A DNA stretch of 14,169 nucleotides from JBFJWU01 sp041623475 [NCBI: bacterium] (GTDB taxonomy: Bacteria > J088). Each line of letters starts with the position of its first letter. Position 1 is the first letter of the stretch. Below the pieces are notes generated by a model, which searched no databases, had not been told where the DNA came from, and worked only from the letters and a program-made list of their open reading frames with translations. The translations under genes and the position numbers were made by a program. Shown here one piece after another: positions 1 through 7,943 of the stretch. The stretch spans positions 1 to 14,169 of the forward strand of contig JBFJWU010000046.1 in the NCBI GenBank assembly GCA_041623475.1, in the 5' to 3' direction.

Positions 1-193
1 GTTCTGGTTCTGGTTCTGGCGCAGATTCTACTGGTTCATCCGCTTCGGAACCGGTATCGTCGTCCAGTATGGCATCCGCCGGGTCGGCCAGCACCGCTTC
101 CGCCGGGTCGACATCCTGGGCCTGAACCGTGGAAACGGTTACAGCCAGGGCCGTGATCAGCAGGGGTAATATTGCTGGCCGAATCAGAGTCAA
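1..193 (-). CDS. Predicted exported acidic protein, N-terminal part
   Basis: On the minus strand an open frame starts with TTG (plus-strand CAA at 191-193) and runs off the left edge, giving 64 codons. The first residues, (M)TLIRPAILPLLITALAV, form a short basic start and a hydrophobic core. A likely signal peptidase I site follows (TVQA before QDVD). After that the chain is acidic and rich in Ala, Asp, Pro and Glu, and the visible part ends in a Pro-Glu repeat encoded by tandem GTTCTG units at 1-18. No ATG or GTG start exists nearby in this frame. The ATG at plus 198-200 is in another frame that soon meets a stop. A G-rich stretch (plus 203-208) about nine bases before the TTG could bind the ribosome. 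The product is probably periplasmic or envelope-associated with a disordered acidic linker. I do not recognise the family, and the rest of the protein is outside the window. Confidence 0.6.
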   Translation of the reverse strand, partial: MTLIRPAILPLLITALAVTVSTVQAQDVDPAEAVLADPADAILDDDTGSEADEPVESAPEPEPE

Positions 194-215
194 TGAACAT
201 CGCCCCCCGGGAGGT

Positions 216-240
216 TCAGTCCCGCTTGCAGCGGGGCTGA
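216..240. repeat. Imperfect inverted repeat (hairpin) in the divergent region
   Basis: TCAG-T-CCCGCT, loop TGC, then AGCGGG-G-CTGA. The arms match over 11 positions with one imperfect pair (T220 against G236), which is a wobble in plus-strand RNA and a C-A mismatch in minus-strand RNA. It lies in the probable 5' leader of the minus-strand exported protein, 23 bases before its TTG. It is not followed by a T tract on either strand, so it does not look like an intrinsic terminator. It could be an RNA leader structure or a protein-binding operator. Confidence 0.55.
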
Positions 241-318
241 CGGTGCGCAAAAAAATCCGCCCGGCAGGGTCTTCACCGACTGGAAAAAACCTTGCTCCAT
301 CCCCGGATATCAACACGA

Positions 319-348
319 ATCATAACACATAAGCCCCGGGTCGGTAAA
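319..348 (-). promoter_or_regulatory. Possible sigma-70 promoter for the left-edge exported gene
   Basis: Read on the minus strand: TTTACC (plus 343-348), an 18-base spacer, then TATGAT (plus 319-324). The -10 box matches consensus at 5 of 6 positions and the -35 at 4 of 6. Transcription would begin near 312 and give a leader of about 120 bases containing the 216-240 hairpin. The call rests on pattern matching only. Confidence 0.35.
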
Positions 349-357
349 GACATGTCG

Positions 358-387
358 TTGGAAAATCACCGCTTCGGGATATACAAT
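358..387 (+). promoter_or_regulatory. Likely sigma-70 promoter for the zinc-ribbon/gatCAB run
   Basis: TTGGAA (358-363), an 18-base spacer, then TACAAT (382-387). The -10 box matches consensus at 5 of 6 positions and the -35 at 4 of 6. It lies upstream of the first gene of a long co-directional run and back to back with a weaker candidate on the other strand, the two -35 boxes being only nine bases apart. The leader would be about 65 bases. No other candidate of similar quality was seen between 194 and 460. Confidence 0.45.
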
Positions 388-460
388 ATGCGTTTTCGCA
401 GGCTGCCGGTTTTCTGCACAGAATTCCCGGTTTTGCCTTCACCATCGACAGGAGACAATG

Positions 461-796
461 ATGAGTGTGAATACGCCGTCCGATGCCGAAGAAGATTACT
501 TTCGCAAGGAAGAACTGGAACGACTGGAACGATCGCGCAAAAAACTGGACGCCGAACGCGAATCTATCAAAGCCGAACAGCAACGACTGGAACACTGGAT
601 GCGTTGCCCCAAATGCGGATCGCAAATGGAGGAAGTCCTGTTCCGCCACATTATGGTGGATCGCTGCACTGAATGTGGCTACATCGGGTTTGACAACGGC
701 GAACTGGACGTGTTGATCAGTCACGAAGAGCCGCTGCTGGCTCGAATATCACACGAAATGCGAAACCTTTTTTCGTTGCCAAAGACTGACGACTGA
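461..796 (+). CDS. Small zinc-ribbon (TFIIB-type zinc finger) protein with coiled coil
   Basis: A 111-residue protein. Residues about 10-46 are highly charged (Glu, Lys, Arg, Gln) with coiled-coil-like heptads. A zinc ribbon follows: CPKCG (Cys49, Cys52) and CTECGYIGFDNGELD (Cys69, Cys72). The C-x2-C pairs and the trailing G-x-DNGELD segment match the zf-TFIIB family of small bacterial proteins, whose role is mostly unknown. There is no signal peptide or membrane segment, so it should be cytoplasmic. Two adjacent ATGs occur at 458 and 461; the second sits six bases after GGAG (451-454) and is preferred. It ends seven bases before gatC, so co-transcription with gatCAB is likely. Nucleic-acid or protein binding is possible, but the function is unknown. 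Confidence 0.85.
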   Translation: MSVNTPSDAEEDYFRKEELERLERSRKKLDAERESIKAEQQRLEHWMRCPKCGSQMEEVLFRHIMVDRCTECGYIGFDNGELDVLISHEEPLLARISHEMRNLFSLPKTDD

Positions 797-803
797 GACA
801 CGG

Positions 804-1106
804 ATGCCTGGCCAGATTGAACCAGAAACCGTCGCCCGGGTTGCAGACCTGGCGCGGATGGAATTGCCACAGGACGAACTGAACAACCTAAAGTCAGATC
901 TCGAGAAAATACTCCAATATATTGATATCTTGAAAGAAATTGACCTGGATGGCGTTGCGCCGACCGCCCATCCTTTTAAAGAGTCAATGCCGGTACGTTC
1001 AGATTTGGCCCAGCTATCGTCGATTCGCGACGAACTGCTGGACCTGGCCCCGGACCGGGCTGGTGACGCATATCGCGTGCCGGCGATCATTTCGACCGAC
1101 GAATAG
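804..1106 (+). CDS. gatC: Asp-tRNA(Asn)/Glu-tRNA(Gln) amidotransferase subunit C
   Basis: A 100-residue protein of normal GatC length. It starts with the typical helix (ETVARVADLARMELPQDELN), followed by a segment ending DGVAPTAHPF and a C-terminal part containing LDLAPDRAGDAYRVP, all characteristic of GatC. GatC wraps around the GatA-GatB interface and stabilises the heterotrimer that converts Glu-tRNA(Gln) or Asp-tRNA(Asn) to the amidated form in the cytoplasm. The start follows the zinc-ribbon gene by seven bases, and no strong ribosome-binding site is visible, which suggests translational coupling. gatA follows after 14 bases. The order C-A-B is the common bacterial order. Identification is firm because all three subunits are adjacent. 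Confidence 0.95.
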   Translation: MPGQIEPETVARVADLARMELPQDELNNLKSDLEKILQYIDILKEIDLDGVAPTAHPFKESMPVRSDLAQLSSIRDELLDLAPDRAGDAYRVPAIISTDE

Positions 1107-1120
1107 ACGGAAATCACTCA

Positions 1121-2587
1121 ATGTCAGCAGAATTACTGGAACTTGGCGTTGCCGAGATCGCCGAAGCGATCGCGACCGGCGACCTCGATGCCGCGCAATT
1201 ATTGGATTCGTATGCGGACTGGATCACTCAGTCCAGCGCGCAGACCGGGGCCTTTACTGGCATCGACTTTGACATCGCCAGGGACTCTCTGCCAAAGGCT
1301 CTCGATTCCGGAGGCCCACTGGCCGGCGTTCCCATGGCCATAAAGGACCTGATTCATGTACGGGGCTTCAGGACAACGTGCGCGTCAAAGATGTTGGCAG
1401 AATACCGCCCACCTTTTGATGCCTGCGTGACTGAACGGTTGCGAACGGCCGGATCCGTGTTTTTTGGAAAGCTCAACATGGATGAGTTTGCAATGGGCAG
1501 TTCAAGCGAGAACAGTGCGTTTCACAAGGTCCACAATCCATGGGATCCCGAACGAGCACCTGGCGGCAGTAGCGGCGGCAGTGCCGCCGCTGTAGCGGCG
1601 CGACAAACACCCGCTACCCTGGGATCGGATACCGGCGGCAGCATTCGGCAACCGGCAGCATTATGTGGAATTACCGGCCTCAAGCCAACCTATGGCAGGG
1701 TCAGTCGTTTTGGGCTGGTTGCATTTGCCAGCAGTCTCGACCAGATCGGTCCCATGGCCAGGTCGGCCCGCGACTGCGCGCTGTTGTTCAGCGTGATCGC
1801 CGGCCACGATCCCAGGGACGCAACTTCGGATGCCAGTTCTTCAGCGACGATGACAGATGCCCTGGCACCCCTGAAAAAAGGATTGAAGGTGGGGCTGCCT
1901 GTCGAGTATTTTGGCGAAGGGCTGGACGATGAGGTACGCCAGGCCGTCGATACCGTTCGCGACTGGCTGGCAAAACATGGTGCCCAGGTTCAGCCTGTCG
2001 AGCTGCCCCACACGAGGTACACAACGGCAACGTACTATCTGATCGCAACCGCCGAAGCATCCAGCAACCTTGGCCGTTTTGACGGCATCCGCTACGGCCA
2101 TCGGGCCGCGGACGCAGCAGATCTGGATGCGTTGTACCGCAAGACACGGGCAGAAGGATTTGGGCCGGAGGTCAAGCGCCGGATCATGCTGGGCACGTTT
2201 GCGCTGTCCAGCGGCTACTACGACGCATACTATGGAACAGCGCAAAGGGCGCGTACCCGTATTCGCGGCGACTTTGACAATGCATTTACACAAGTTGACG
2301 TGATCCTGACGCCGACGACACCAACGACGGCTTTCAAGCTGGGCGAGAAAGTTGACGACCCGCTGCAGATGTACCTGAATGACGTTTACACCAACGGCTG
2401 CAACCTGGCCGGGATTCCGGGAATCAGCTTTCCTTGTGGCGTTGACAGTGCTGGCCTGCCGATCGGCGCACAACTGATGGGGCCAGCAGGTACGGACGAA
2501 CAGTTGCTGTCCATGGCCAACGCGTGGCAATCAGAAACTGACTGGCACATTAAAAAACCGCGAATTTGCCCCGGACAATCGAAATGA
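1121..2587 (+). CDS. gatA: Asp-tRNA(Asn)/Glu-tRNA(Gln) amidotransferase subunit A (amidase)
   Basis: A 488-residue amidase-signature protein that releases ammonia from glutamine and channels it to GatB. The Lys-cisSer-Ser catalytic triad is intact: Lys75 in PMAIKDLI, Ser150 in the APGGSSGGSAAAVAA segment, and Ser174 in SDTGGSIRQPAA. The spacings of 75 and 24 residues are those known for the amidase signature family. The substrate-pocket region with YYDAYYGTAQ and the GatA-like C-terminal end are also present. The ATG at 1121 has GGAA eight bases upstream. The gene ends in an ATGA overlap with gatB (ATG 2584-2586, TGA 2585-2587), implying coupled translation. A stand-alone amidase is excluded by the gatC and gatB neighbours. 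The length is normal and no damage is seen. Confidence 0.97.
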   Translation: MSAELLELGVAEIAEAIATGDLDAAQLLDSYADWITQSSAQTGAFTGIDFDIARDSLPKALDSGGPLAGVPMAIKDLIHVRGFRTTCASKMLAEYRPPFDACVTERLRTAGSVFFGKLNMDEFAMGSSSENSAFHKVHNPWDPERAPGGSSGGSAAAVAARQTPATLGSDTGGSIRQPAALCGITGLKPTYGRVSRFGLVAFASSLDQIGPMARSARDCALLFSVIAGHDPRDATSDASSSATMTDALAPLKKGLKVGLPVEYFGEGLDDEVRQAVDTVRDWLAKHGAQVQPVELPHTRYTTATYYLIATAEASSNLGRFDGIRYGHRAADAADLDALYRKTRAEGFGPEVKRRIMLGTFALSSGYYDAYYGTAQRARTRIRGDFDNAFTQVDVILTPTTPTTAFKLGEKVDDPLQMYLNDVYTNGCNLAGIPGISFPCGVDSAGLPIGAQLMGPAGTDEQLLSMANAWQSETDWHIKKPRICPGQSK

Positions 2588-4008
2588 ACTGGGAACCGGT
2601 TATCGGCCTGGAGATCCACGCCCAATTGGCCACGGATTCCAAGATATTCTGCCCGTGCCCCAATCACTTTGGCGACGAACCGAATACCAATGTCTGCCCC
2701 GTCTGCACGGGCCAGCCAGGGGTCCTGCCCGTTCTCAACGAATCCGCTGTCGCGCTGGCGATCAAGGCGGCAGTTGCATTGAATCTGACAATAAACAAAC
2801 GCAGCATTTTCGCTCGCAAGCACTACTTCTATCCGGATCTTCCAAAGGCATTCCAGATTTCCCAGTACGAACTGCCCTATTCAGAAAACGGATGGCTGGA
2901 CGTCAATGTCGACGGTGAGCCCGCCCGGTTCGGGATTACGCGAATTCACATGGAAGAAGACGCGGGCAAGAACGTTCACGGCGACGGTGATGACACCCAT
3001 AGTTACGTCGACTTTAATCGAACCGGTTCGCCGTTGATCGAAATTGTCAGTGAACCGGACTTTCGCAGTGCGGCCCAGGCGGGAGCTTACATGCGTGAAG
3101 TTCATTCGATCCTGCGATATGCGGGAATCAGCGACGCAGACATGGAAAAAGGAAATTTCCGCTGTGACGCCAACGTCAGTGTTCGCCCCATGGGCCAGGC
3201 TGAGCTGGGTACCAAAGCTGAAATCAAGAACGTCAATTCCTTCCGATTCGTCGAACGGGCAATCGATTATGAGATCCAGCGACAGATCGCCGTCCTCGAA
3301 TCCGGTGGCGAGGTTGTCCAGGAAACCCGTCTATGGGACAGCAACCAGAACAAGACTTACAGCATGCGCTCCAAGGAAGAAGCGCACGACTACCGTTATT
3401 TCCCTGAGCCGGACTTGCCACCACTGGTCATTACCGACGAACAGATTGAACATTTGTCCAGAGAACTGCCTGAATTGCCGCCCGTAAAAAGAAAACGTTA
3501 CATCGAGGAACTTGGACTGTCAGCCGACGATGCGTATGTGCTGACTGGAGACCGCGATATTGCCGAATATTTTGAAAACACGGTCGCCATCCACGGCGAT
3601 GCCAGGCTGAGCGCAAACTGGGTCGTCAACGATGTCCTGCCGCAATTGGACGGGCCGATCAGCGATTTTCCGGTTGGCGCAGAACGGCTGGCACAATTGT
3701 TGAAATTGCTGAATTCCGGCGCCATTAACGGAAAAGGCGCACGACAGGTTTTTGAGCAGATGCTGTCCAGCAAGCAATCGCCGCAGGAGATTGTTGACCA
3801 GAAAGGTCTGGGACAGATCAGTGATTCTTCAGAACTGGAATCAATCGTCGATCAGTTGATCGAGTCGTATCCGGATGAGGCCCAGAGATTCCGTGATGGT
3901 GACTCGAAACTGATGAGCTTCTTTATGGGGCAAGTCATGAAGGAGACCCGTGGCAAGGCAAACCCGGGCACTGTCCAGCAACTGCTGAAGGATCGACTGG
4001 GAGCCTGA
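2584..4008 (+). CDS. gatB: Asp-tRNA(Asn)/Glu-tRNA(Gln) amidotransferase subunit B
   Basis: A 474-residue GatB, the subunit that binds the mischarged tRNA, activates the acyl side chain with ATP and transfers ammonia. The N-terminal EPVIGLEIHAQLAT is the family signature. The catalytic 'cradle' covers roughly residues 1-290 and includes HMEEDAGK and DFNRTGSPLIEIVSEPD. A Cys-x-Cys ... Cys-x2-Cys set (Cys23, Cys25, Cys38, Cys41) could bind zinc, as known in many GatB proteins. The helical and YqeY-like tRNA-binding tail covers about 325-474 and ends in MGQVMKETRGKANP. A TTG at 2566 would add six residues, but the ATG at 2584 fits the conserved start and makes the ATGA overlap with gatA. The gene ends in a TGATG overlap with mtnA. 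Confidence 0.97.
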   Translation: MNWEPVIGLEIHAQLATDSKIFCPCPNHFGDEPNTNVCPVCTGQPGVLPVLNESAVALAIKAAVALNLTINKRSIFARKHYFYPDLPKAFQISQYELPYSENGWLDVNVDGEPARFGITRIHMEEDAGKNVHGDGDDTHSYVDFNRTGSPLIEIVSEPDFRSAAQAGAYMREVHSILRYAGISDADMEKGNFRCDANVSVRPMGQAELGTKAEIKNVNSFRFVERAIDYEIQRQIAVLESGGEVVQETRLWDSNQNKTYSMRSKEEAHDYRYFPEPDLPPLVITDEQIEHLSRELPELPPVKRKRYIEELGLSADDAYVLTGDRDIAEYFENTVAIHGDARLSANWVVNDVLPQLDGPISDFPVGAERLAQLLKLLNSGAINGKGARQVFEQMLSSKQSPQEIVDQKGLGQISDSSELESIVDQLIESYPDEAQRFRDGDSKLMSFFMGQVMKETRGKANPGTVQQLLKDRLGA

Positions 4009-5066
4009 TGACCGGCCCGGATAAATCAGCAATCGGTGTGCGCCCGATGCGCTGGCAGCGTTTTCGTCTGGAATTGATTGACCAACGGGAACTACCGCTG
4101 GATGTCCAGTGGATTTCCATTGAAACGCCGGCACAGGCAGCCGAGGCGATCCAGACGATGGTGGTGCGCGGCGCGCCAGCGATCGGCGTTACCGCAGCCT
4201 ATGGATTGGCCACATTGCAGGACGAGGCCAGCAACAACACTGTCTGGACGGCGGCCTGCGACCGTCTGGCGGCATCCAGGCCAACGGCAGTTAACTTGTT
4301 CTGGGCAATAGAACGAATGACCCAGCGGCGCGAGCAGATATTAGCAGCAGACGGCGACCTGGCAAACGGGCTGGCAGAAGAGGCAGAGGCCATGGACGCT
4401 GAAGACACGCAAATGAACTTCGCAATCGGCCGCAACGGTGCCGCGGCCATCGAGGGGACCGACCGGACGGTCCTGACCCACTGCAACGCCGGCGCATTGG
4501 CGACAAGCGGCTGGGGCACCGCGCTGGGTGTCATCAGGGAACTGCACACGCAGGGACGCCTGGCATCTGTGCTGGCGACAGAGACCCGCCCTTACTGGCA
4601 AGGTGCCAGGCTGACAACGTGGGAACTGCTCCAGGACGATGTCCCCGTGACCCTGCTGCCAGATCCTGCCGCAGGCGCGGCGATCAAACAGGGCAAGGTG
4701 TCTGCGGTCGTCGTTGGCGCCGACCGAATCGCCGCTGACGGAAGCGCGGCGAACAAGATCGGGACCTATACCCTGGCTGTGCTGGCCAGGCAACACGGGA
4801 TTCCGTTTTACGTCGCTGCGCCTGTATCTACAGTGGATCTGGAATGCGCGACAGGCGACGACATCCCGATCGAGATACGGTCCGCGGATGAAGTTCTGCA
4901 GTTTCGTGGTCAGGCGGTCGCTCCAGCCGGAACCGATGTCTGGAATCCCGCATTTGATGTCACGCCCCCCGACCTGATCACCGAAATCATCCTCGACAGC
5001 GGGCGGATCAAGCCGCCCTTCGGCCCTGGTTTGAGCGCGGCTGTCACCGAATCCTCTACCAGGTGA
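4008..5066 (+). CDS. mtnA: S-methyl-5-thioribose-1-phosphate isomerase
   Basis: A 352-residue cytoplasmic enzyme that converts 5-methylthioribose 1-phosphate (aldose) to methylthioribulose 1-phosphate, a step of the methionine salvage pathway that recycles methylthioadenosine from polyamine and other SAM-consuming reactions. Family marks: VVRGAPAIG (residues 52-60), the catalytic Cys159 in THCNAGALAT, ETRPYWQGARLT (about 192-203), and catalytic Asp239 in VVGADRIAADG. The 80-residue Cys-Asp spacing equals that known in the Bacillus enzyme. It belongs to the eIF2B-like fold, but the full set of MtnA motifs argues against an eIF2B or ribose-bisphosphate isomerase. Its ATG overlaps the gatB stop (TGATG), and glnE begins at its end, so it is translated within the same operon. 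No other salvage gene lies nearby. Confidence 0.95.
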   Translation: MTGPDKSAIGVRPMRWQRFRLELIDQRELPLDVQWISIETPAQAAEAIQTMVVRGAPAIGVTAAYGLATLQDEASNNTVWTAACDRLAASRPTAVNLFWAIERMTQRREQILAADGDLANGLAEEAEAMDAEDTQMNFAIGRNGAAAIEGTDRTVLTHCNAGALATSGWGTALGVIRELHTQGRLASVLATETRPYWQGARLTTWELLQDDVPVTLLPDPAAGAAIKQGKVSAVVVGADRIAADGSAANKIGTYTLAVLARQHGIPFYVAAPVSTVDLECATGDDIPIEIRSADEVLQFRGQAVAPAGTDVWNPAFDVTPPDLITEIILDSGRIKPPFGPGLSAAVTESSTR

Positions 5067-5068
5067 CG

Positions 5069-7942
5069 ATGGCCGCAACTGGTCCCTGGCCCGAATCACC
5101 GCCGGACCCGGAACGACTGGAACGCAACCGTCACAAGTTGGACCAGATTGCCAGTGAAACAGAGATCGACCCACGGTTAGCCGCAACCGCATTTGGTTGT
5201 GGCAGTTTCCTTGAACGCCAGGCCAACAGGACGCCCTGGCTGGTCAGCCCGCTGGCGCAACAGCTGATTGAGGGTGGTCCCCGGGCATTGCTGGACTGGT
5301 TGCCACGGGACGTTCCGATTGACAATCCGTTGCAGGATTTGCGTGGCCGGCGAAATCAGTCCCAGGCCCTGGTCGCCCTGGCCCAGGCAACCGGTCAATG
5401 GACGCCGCAGCAGGTATGGGAAGCGATAAGCGATGTCGCGTCAACGGTTGTCGACCAGGCTTATTATGTCGCCCGCCACAATATTGCCCGGCAATTCGGG
5501 GAACTCCTGGATTCCGTCGGCAGCCCGGCTAACCTGACGGTCCTCGGTTTTGGCAAGCTTGGTGTCCGCGAACTGAATTTCAGTTCTGACGTCGATCTGG
5601 TGCTTGTGTCACCGGACCTGAAAACCCTGTCCGCCGGCGGTGATCGTCCGGCAATTGATGCGGGGCAGTGGTTTGAACGACTGGCCAGGAGGTTCGTTGC
5701 CCTTCTCCAGGAAGTTACGGCAAACGGATTTGCGTACCGGGTTGACCTGCGCCTGCGGCCCGACGGCACCCGCGGACGCCTGGTCCCGGGACGGCAGGCT
5801 TTTCTCGAGTACTACCCGAATTACAGCTCGACCTGGGAACGCCTGGCCCTGCTGCGTGCGCGCGCCGTCGCCGGTGACGTGGCCCTGGGCCAGCAGATTC
5901 TTGAGGAACTCGAGCGGTTTATTTTTCCCCGCCACCTCGATTTTGATGCTTTGGATTCGATGCGAATTATCAAGGACAAGATCGATCGCGAGGCAAAACG
6001 TCATGAAAACGCTGTCGATTTCAAATTCGGTCCCGGCGGCATCCGCGAACTCGAATTCCTGGTCCAGAATCTCCAGATCATTTACGGCGGTCAGCAACCC
6101 TCGATCCGCCCGCGCGGCACGCTTCAGGCGATAACCGCTTTGACAGATGCCGGCCTGCTGGATCCGGCCCACGGAGCCGAACTGAAGTCCGCATATACAC
6201 GGCTGCGCCAGATCGAGAACACCGTACAGGCGATGGACGATCGACAGACATATGTTTTGCCCGAGGGCCCGGAGGCCGATGTCGTCGCACGAGCATGTGG
6301 GTACATGGGCGACACGCCAGGTCAATCGCTTCACTCGGACCTCGGCGCCCTGATGAACAATGTCGCCGGCTTCTTTGACGACCTGTACGCCGGACCGGCT
6401 GACCAAAGCCGGGACGTACGAATCGAGGTCTTCGAACTGCTTGAAAATGCCGACCTTGACCATGCCGGACAGCTCGACCTGATCCGGCGCCTCGGATTTG
6501 TCGATCCCGAGGCAGCCCGCAGACTGTTATTGCGCCTGATCGCTGGTCCCAGTGAAAACGTCTACGGTGCCAGGACCAGGGAAAAATTCAACCAGTTGTT
6601 GCCCGCGATTCTGCACGAAATTTCGACCTGCCAGAATCCCGACCAGGCCCTTGAAATGACGTCCGAACTGGTGTTTCGAATCGGCGGGCGAGCTTATTTC
6701 TATGCCCTGATTCGCGAGAACCCGCGGCTGATCCGGGCCATCGTCCGTCTGTTTGCGGGCAGCCTGTACCTGGCACGTTTTTTCATGAGAAATCCAGGCC
6801 TTCTGGACTCTTTGGTCCTGCGGGATTATGCCGTCACGCGAAAGACCGCGCGCCAGTTCCGGCGGGCGGCCAGGACCGCGCTGACCAATGCGCAAAACGA
6901 CCTGGAAGCTGAAATGGACGCATTGCGCGACCTTCGCAATCAGGAAGTCCTTCGCGTCGGCCTTCACGACCTGAACGGTGCGATCTGGCTGCCCAATGTT
7001 CAACGGCAGTTGTCGACCCTGGCGCGAACAATGATCACCGAGGTTCGAGACCTTGCATTTCGCAACCTGGGCACTGGCTGGCAGGTCCCGGTCGGCAGCC
7101 AGCGCGACCTGATCCCGATCGCTCTGGGGAAACTTGGCAGCGGTGAAATGAACTACGGCAGCGACCTGGACCTGATTTTTGTGCTCGCGCCGGACGCAAC
7201 GATCAACCTGGAACTTGCGATTCGCGCCGCCCAGAAGATGATTACGATTATCCAGGCGAAAACGACGGCTGGTTCGCTGTACGAAGTCGACATGCGCCTG
7301 CGCCCCAGTGGCAACCAGGGCCTGCTGGTCACGACATTTGATGCATTCTGCAACTATCACGAAACCAATGCATCGATCTGGGAACGTGTCGCGTTGGTCA
7401 AAAACCGGGTCATCGAAACGACCCCGGCTGCGGGGCAGATTCGACGCCAGATCCGGTCAATCTGTTTTGACCAGCCCCTGACGGCCGACGACATCGACGA
7501 AATGATTCGCGTTCGCGACCGAATGGTAGCCGAACGTGGCCAGGCGGAACCGTTCAAAACGGGGGTCGGCGGAACCGCAGATATCGAATTTGCGGTTGCT
7601 CTGACACAATTGCGACACGCACGGCAGGTTCGTGGCCTCAGCAGTCCCAATCCGCAGCAGGCGCTAGGCGCGTTTCGACGCCTTCCGCACCCCTACCCGG
7701 AATTCGGCGACGTGTTGTTGCGCGCGCTGTATTCCTACAGGCTTCTGGAGACGCGCCTGCATCTTTTACTGGACAGGCCATCCAGCAAGATCCCGGAACG
7801 ACCGGAACTGCAGACGTCGCTGGCCGCCAGTCTTGGGTTTAGCGGATTCAACCACATGGACGAGTATTTCACGCAGACAGCAACCCAGGTACGAGCAGTA
7901 TTTCTCCAGTGTCTTGAACGACTTGCGGCCGAGCAAGTATAA
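5069..7942 (+). CDS. glnE: Bifunctional glutamine synthetase adenylyltransferase / adenylyl-removing enzyme
   Basis: A 957-residue protein (about 946 in E. coli) that adds AMP to, and removes it from, glutamine synthetase in response to PII and glutamine. Two nucleotidyltransferase domains are present. The N-terminal deadenylylating one has GFGKLGVRELNFSSDVD with metal-binding Asp174 and Asp176. The C-terminal adenylylating one has ALGKLGSGEMNYGSDLD with Asp699 and Asp701. Each is followed by a helical GlnD/GlnE-type domain (GPGGIRELEFLVQ and GVGGTADIEFAVALTQ), with the regulatory linker between them. Both active sites look complete. ATG 5069 follows AGGTGA (5061-5066) and is preferred. A GTG at 5063 overlapping the mtnA stop would add two residues. 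The TAA stop lies inside a -10 promoter box for the next gene. Confidence 0.97.
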   Translation: MAATGPWPESPPDPERLERNRHKLDQIASETEIDPRLAATAFGCGSFLERQANRTPWLVSPLAQQLIEGGPRALLDWLPRDVPIDNPLQDLRGRRNQSQALVALAQATGQWTPQQVWEAISDVASTVVDQAYYVARHNIARQFGELLDSVGSPANLTVLGFGKLGVRELNFSSDVDLVLVSPDLKTLSAGGDRPAIDAGQWFERLARRFVALLQEVTANGFAYRVDLRLRPDGTRGRLVPGRQAFLEYYPNYSSTWERLALLRARAVAGDVALGQQILEELERFIFPRHLDFDALDSMRIIKDKIDREAKRHENAVDFKFGPGGIRELEFLVQNLQIIYGGQQPSIRPRGTLQAITALTDAGLLDPAHGAELKSAYTRLRQIENTVQAMDDRQTYVLPEGPEADVVARACGYMGDTPGQSLHSDLGALMNNVAGFFDDLYAGPADQSRDVRIEVFELLENADLDHAGQLDLIRRLGFVDPEAARRLLLRLIAGPSENVYGARTREKFNQLLPAILHEISTCQNPDQALEMTSELVFRIGGRAYFYALIRENPRLIRAIVRLFAGSLYLARFFMRNPGLLDSLVLRDYAVTRKTARQFRRAARTALTNAQNDLEAEMDALRDLRNQEVLRVGLHDLNGAIWLPNVQRQLSTLARTMITEVRDLAFRNLGTGWQVPVGSQRDLIPIALGKLGSGEMNYGSDLDLIFVLAPDATINLELAIRAAQKMITIIQAKTTAGSLYEVDMRLRPSGNQGLLVTTFDAFCNYHETNASIWERVALVKNRVIETTPAAGQIRRQIRSICFDQPLTADDIDEMIRVRDRMVAERGQAEPFKTGVGGTADIEFAVALTQLRHARQVRGLSSPNPQQALGAFRRLPHPYPEFGDVLLRALYSYRLLETRLHLLLDRPSSKIPERPELQTSLAASLGFSGFNHMDEYFTQTATQVRAVFLQCLERLAAEQV

Positions 7943-7943
7943 T
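7914..7943 (+). promoter_or_regulatory. Sigma-70-type promoter overlapping the glnE stop
   Basis: TTGAAC (7914-7919), an 18-base spacer, then a perfect TATAAT (7938-7943). The box includes the glnE stop codon TAA (7940-7942). Start of transcription is expected near 7950, giving a leader of only about 24 bases before the ATG at 7974. This is the best promoter match in the window and suggests that the downstream DUF4388-J-TPR gene can be expressed independently of the gat-glnE run. Confidence 0.6.

Noticed and set aside
1-18. Tandem GTTCTG repeat as a possible repeat element
   Set aside because: It reads as Glu-Pro codons of the exported protein on the minus strand, so it is a coding repeat.
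292-672. Plus-strand 126-codon open frame overlapping the zinc-ribbon gene
   Set aside because: It lacks a ribosome-binding site and recognisable sequence, crosses the likely promoter, and overlaps a well-supported gene in another frame.
320-724. Minus-strand 134-codon open frame antisense to the zinc-ribbon gene
   Set aside because: It lies opposite conserved coding sequence and the promoter region, and its protein resembles no family.
4341-5192. Minus-strand 283-codon open frame opposite mtnA and the glnE start
   Set aside because: It spans two confirmed genes and has no family features.
5609-7360. Two long minus-strand open frames (284 and 277 codons) opposite glnE
   Set aside because: glnE is unmistakable here and similar antisense frames appear opposite most GC-rich genes in the window.
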